In this document: positions 13,980-15,337 of the stretch, one piece after another
Position numbering within the stretch: the first letter of the stretch is position 1
Layout of the letters: each line of letters begins with the position of its first letter
Origin: Clostridiaceae bacterium
Lineage (GTDB): Bacteria; Bacillota; Clostridia; Oscillospirales; Acutalibacteraceae
DNA length: 15,337 nt
Direction: 5' to 3'
Assembly: GCA_016292455.1 (NCBI GenBank)
Contig: JAEDIL010000041.1
Coordinates: 1 to 15,337, forward strand
Notes under the pieces: generated by a model
Told to the model about the DNA's origin: nothing
Database searches by the model: none
What the model saw: the letters and a program-made list of their open reading frames with translations, nothing else
Program-made: the position numbers and the translations under genes

Positions 13980-14645
13980 TCACAAAGAATAAGACAATAT
14001 GGAATTCATCAGCCCGAACACCATTAAAACTCCCATAACAATCAAAGCAATTCCGCTGATTAAATTGATCGTTTTGTAGTGTTTTTTTATAAAGGAAAAT
14101 GCACCCGAAAGCTTATCAAGCAGAATTGCGGAAAAAACAAACGGAATACCGAGTCCCAACGAATAAGCCAAAAGTAAGGTTGCGCCCTTAAAGGCACTGC
14201 CCGCACTTGACGCCAGCATCAGAGCAGAGCCGAGGAAAGCACCGACGCAAGGCGTTAAACTGACCGAATAAACAGCTCCGAAAATGAACGCCGAAACAAT
14301 TCCCGTAACCTTATATCCGCCTTTCATTCCTTTGAAAAAAGGAATGCGAAAAACTTCAAGATAAGAAAGACCGAACAGTATTACAATGACTCCGCAAACA
14401 ACATTTACAACAGTCTGATATTCTGAAAGCAAATGACCAAGGGTACCCGAAAAAAGTCCAAGAGCTGTAAATACAACCGTGAAGCCGACAACAAAGGCAA
14501 TTACCTTAAATATAGTTTTCGGACTTTTTTCGTCCTTCTCCTTGCTTTGCCCCGCAAAGTATGAAACATACACCGGAAGCATCGGCAGCATACAAGGTGA
14601 GATGAACGAGATTATCCCTTCCAAAAATGTGATAAAGTAGTCCAT
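13980..14645 (-). CDS. ccdA: CcdA-type transmembrane thiol-disulfide transporter
   Basis: This 221-residue, roughly six-span membrane protein moves reducing equivalents from cytosolic thioredoxin to the outside. The two half-repeats each carry their redox cysteine: SFISPCMLPMLP (C18) and SLTPCVGAFLGS (C133). The start at 14645 is preferred: AAAGGA lies 9 nt upstream, while the ATG six codons earlier (14663) has no ribosome site. It is the first gene of the redox cluster, followed by its likely partner, the TlpA-like protein. A promoter and a 15-bp palindrome lie upstream. Confidence 0.94.
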   Translation of the reverse strand: MDYFITFLEGIISFISPCMLPMLPVYVSYFAGQSKEKDEKSPKTIFKVIAFVVGFTVVFTALGLFSGTLGHLLSEYQTVVNVVCGVIVILFGLSYLEVFRIPFFKGMKGGYKVTGIVSAFIFGAVYSVSLTPCVGAFLGSALMLASSAGSAFKGATLLLAYSLGLGIPFVFSAILLDKLSGAFSFIKKHYKTINLISGIALIVMGVLMVFGLMNSILSYSL

Positions 14646-14704
14646 AACCCTTATTCCTTTCATCAGGTTGTGATGTTATTATTTCAATCAGCCGCCCGGT
14701 CTTC

Positions 14705-14719
14705 CGTGATACTATCACG
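14705..14719. promoter_or_regulatory. 15-bp perfect palindrome in the ccdA leader (operator candidate)
   Basis: CGTGATA-C-TATCACG has perfect 7-bp arms about one base. It lies about 30-45 bp downstream of the ccdA -10 box, a position that suits a repressor. A near copy lies in front of trxA (13317-13329). The spacing differs from Rex (N6 between TGTGA and TCACA) and from classic Fnr sites. Confidence 0.6.
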
Positions 14720-14748
14720 TTTATTTTTTATGAGCAGTTCAATTTATA

Positions 14749-14776
14749 ATTATAACCTTTTCAGGCTCAACGTCAA
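14749..14776 (-). promoter_or_regulatory. ccdA promoter
   Basis: On minus, TTGACG (14771-14776), a 16-bp spacer and a perfect TATAAT (14749-14754) give a leader of about 95 nt before the ccdA ATG. The -35 overlaps the stop codon of the hydrolase-like remnant, so the promoter is built partly from former coding DNA. Confidence 0.7.
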
Positions 14777-14919
14777 GAGTATTTAAGAACAAAATCTTCA
14801 ATTTCTGCAATATAACTTTCAACCGGCACAAACCCGGTGATATTCAAGTATCCGTGATTTAGCCCTTGAAGAAGCGATGCTTCAAATCAACCGGAAAACA
14901 ACGCTTCGCCCGGCGGCAT
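14773..14919 (-). pseudogene. Remnant with an alpha/beta-hydrolase-like C-terminus
   Basis: From 14886 to the stop at 14773-14775 an open frame of 37 codons reads like a real protein end, with LLQGLNHGYLNITGFVPVES and then an amphipathic helix ending FVLKYS. In HSL/esterase-type alpha/beta hydrolases a G-x-x-HG motif near the C-terminus carries the catalytic histidine. Upstream the frame is cut by TGA (14887-14889). Ten more codons follow back to an ATG at 14919, and no longer body is present. The other 150 bp up to the terminator show no recognisable coding. The assignment is tentative. Confidence 0.42.
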
Positions 14920-14996
14920 AGTTCAGCAAAAGAAGCACTTTGAAACACGATATTGAAAACACTTCATTGCCGCCGGAACCGGACAGCAGCAGACAG

Positions 14997-15032
14997 AAAA
15001 ACGGAGAGAAACGGACAATACGTTTCTCTCCG
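14997..15032 (-). terminator. Rho-independent terminator of the malic enzyme gene
   Basis: A 12-bp perfect stem CGGAGAGAAACG/CGTTTCTCTCCG (15021-15032 and 15002-15013) with a 7-nt loop is followed on minus by TTTTT (14997-15001). It lies 33 bp after the malic enzyme stop. Confidence 0.95.
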
Positions 15033-15065
15033 GAAGAAAACCTGTTTATGCGTTATGAATCGTTC

Positions 15066-15337
15066 TCAGATTCTTGCAACGCCGCTGTCTCTTGCAGCCT
15101 GAGCAACAGCCTTTGCTACTGCGTCCTTGACTCTGGGGTCGAAAGCTGCGGGAATGATGTAATCAGCGTTGAGCTCTTCATCACTTACAAGACCTGCAAG
15201 TGCATAAGCAGCCGCAACCTTCATAGCGTCGTTGATGTCGCTTGCGCGAACGTCAAGAGCACCGCGGAAAATACCCGGGAAAGCAAGAACGTTGTTGACC
15301 TGGTTCGGGAAGTCGCTTCTGCCGGTTGAAACAACAG
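15066..15337 (-). CDS. NAD(P)-dependent malic enzyme, C-terminal 89 residues (partial)
   Basis: The minus-strand frame entering at 15337 has no start in the window and ends at TGA 15066-15068. It reads TGRSDFPNQVNNVLAFPGIF, then RGALDVRASDIND, then DYIIPAAFDPRV and a final GVARI. This is the characteristic C-terminus of the short bacterial malic enzyme family, which oxidatively decarboxylates malate to pyruvate with NAD(P)+. The SDFPNQVNN segment lies at the active site and cofactor end. Most of the protein lies outside the window. Confidence 0.93.
   Translation of the reverse strand, partial: VVSTGRSDFPNQVNNVLAFPGIFRGALDVRASDINDAMKVAAAYALAGLVSDEELNADYIIPAAFDPRVKDAVAKAVAQAARDSGVARI

Noticed and set aside
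14940..15329. Plus-strand 129-codon ORF near the right edge
   Set aside because: It is antisense to the clear malic enzyme C-terminus and to its terminator.

Overview
The window looks like chromosomal DNA of a strictly anaerobic, Gram-positive, low-to-mid GC gut-type bacterium of the Clostridia (Oscillospiraceae/Ruminococcaceae-like). The basis is AGGAGG-type ribosome binding sites, consensus sigma-A promoters, a glmU-pth gene pair, and oxygen defence built on rubrerythrin and desulfoferrodoxin. The lineage is inferred from gene content, not from a database search.

Layout. (1) 1-194: two minus-strand tRNA genes, Asp (cut by the window edge) and Val, behind a near-consensus promoter. (2) 292-6302: a minus-strand gene train read rlmB, a large membrane protein that looks like a catalytically dead P-type ATPase, an ABC-2 exporter (ATPase plus permease), a 36-residue membrane peptide, and an RlmD-type rRNA methyltransferase without a TRAM domain. 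Overlaps of 14 and 11 bp and a 2-bp gap suggest co-transcription. (3) 6479-7926: a plus-strand operon of a GlmU acetyltransferase half standing alone and pth, closed by a strong terminator. (4) 7927-11147: a divergent pair, a secreted GH16 glycosidase on minus behind a perfect consensus promoter and a secreted multidomain cysteine-peptidase-like protein on plus. (5) 11222-11607: the wreck of an ArsR-regulated redox operon, where the 5' end of an arsR gene is joined out of frame to most of a small CXXC thioredoxin-like gene. (6) 11692-14776: a minus-strand thiol-redox and oxygen-defence cluster read ccdA, membrane-anchored TlpA/ResA-like thioredoxin, trxA, rubrerythrin, desulfoferrodoxin. Near-identical 13-bp dyads (GTGATA-N3-TCAC on the minus strand) lie in front of ccdA and trxA. 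(7) 14773-15337: a remnant with an alpha/beta-hydrolase-like C-terminus, a strong terminator, and the C-terminal end of malic enzyme running off the window.

How the genes work together. CcdA probably carries electrons across the membrane to the TlpA-like protein. TrxA, rubrerythrin and desulfoferrodoxin handle cytosolic disulfides, peroxide and superoxide. The secreted GH16 enzyme and its divergent multidomain partner are surface or secreted functions. The rlmB-to-rlmD train mixes rRNA modification with an export pump and the dead ATPase-like protein; its shared purpose is unknown and is the most novel-looking part of the window. No CRISPR array, insertion sequence, phage or integrase gene was seen.
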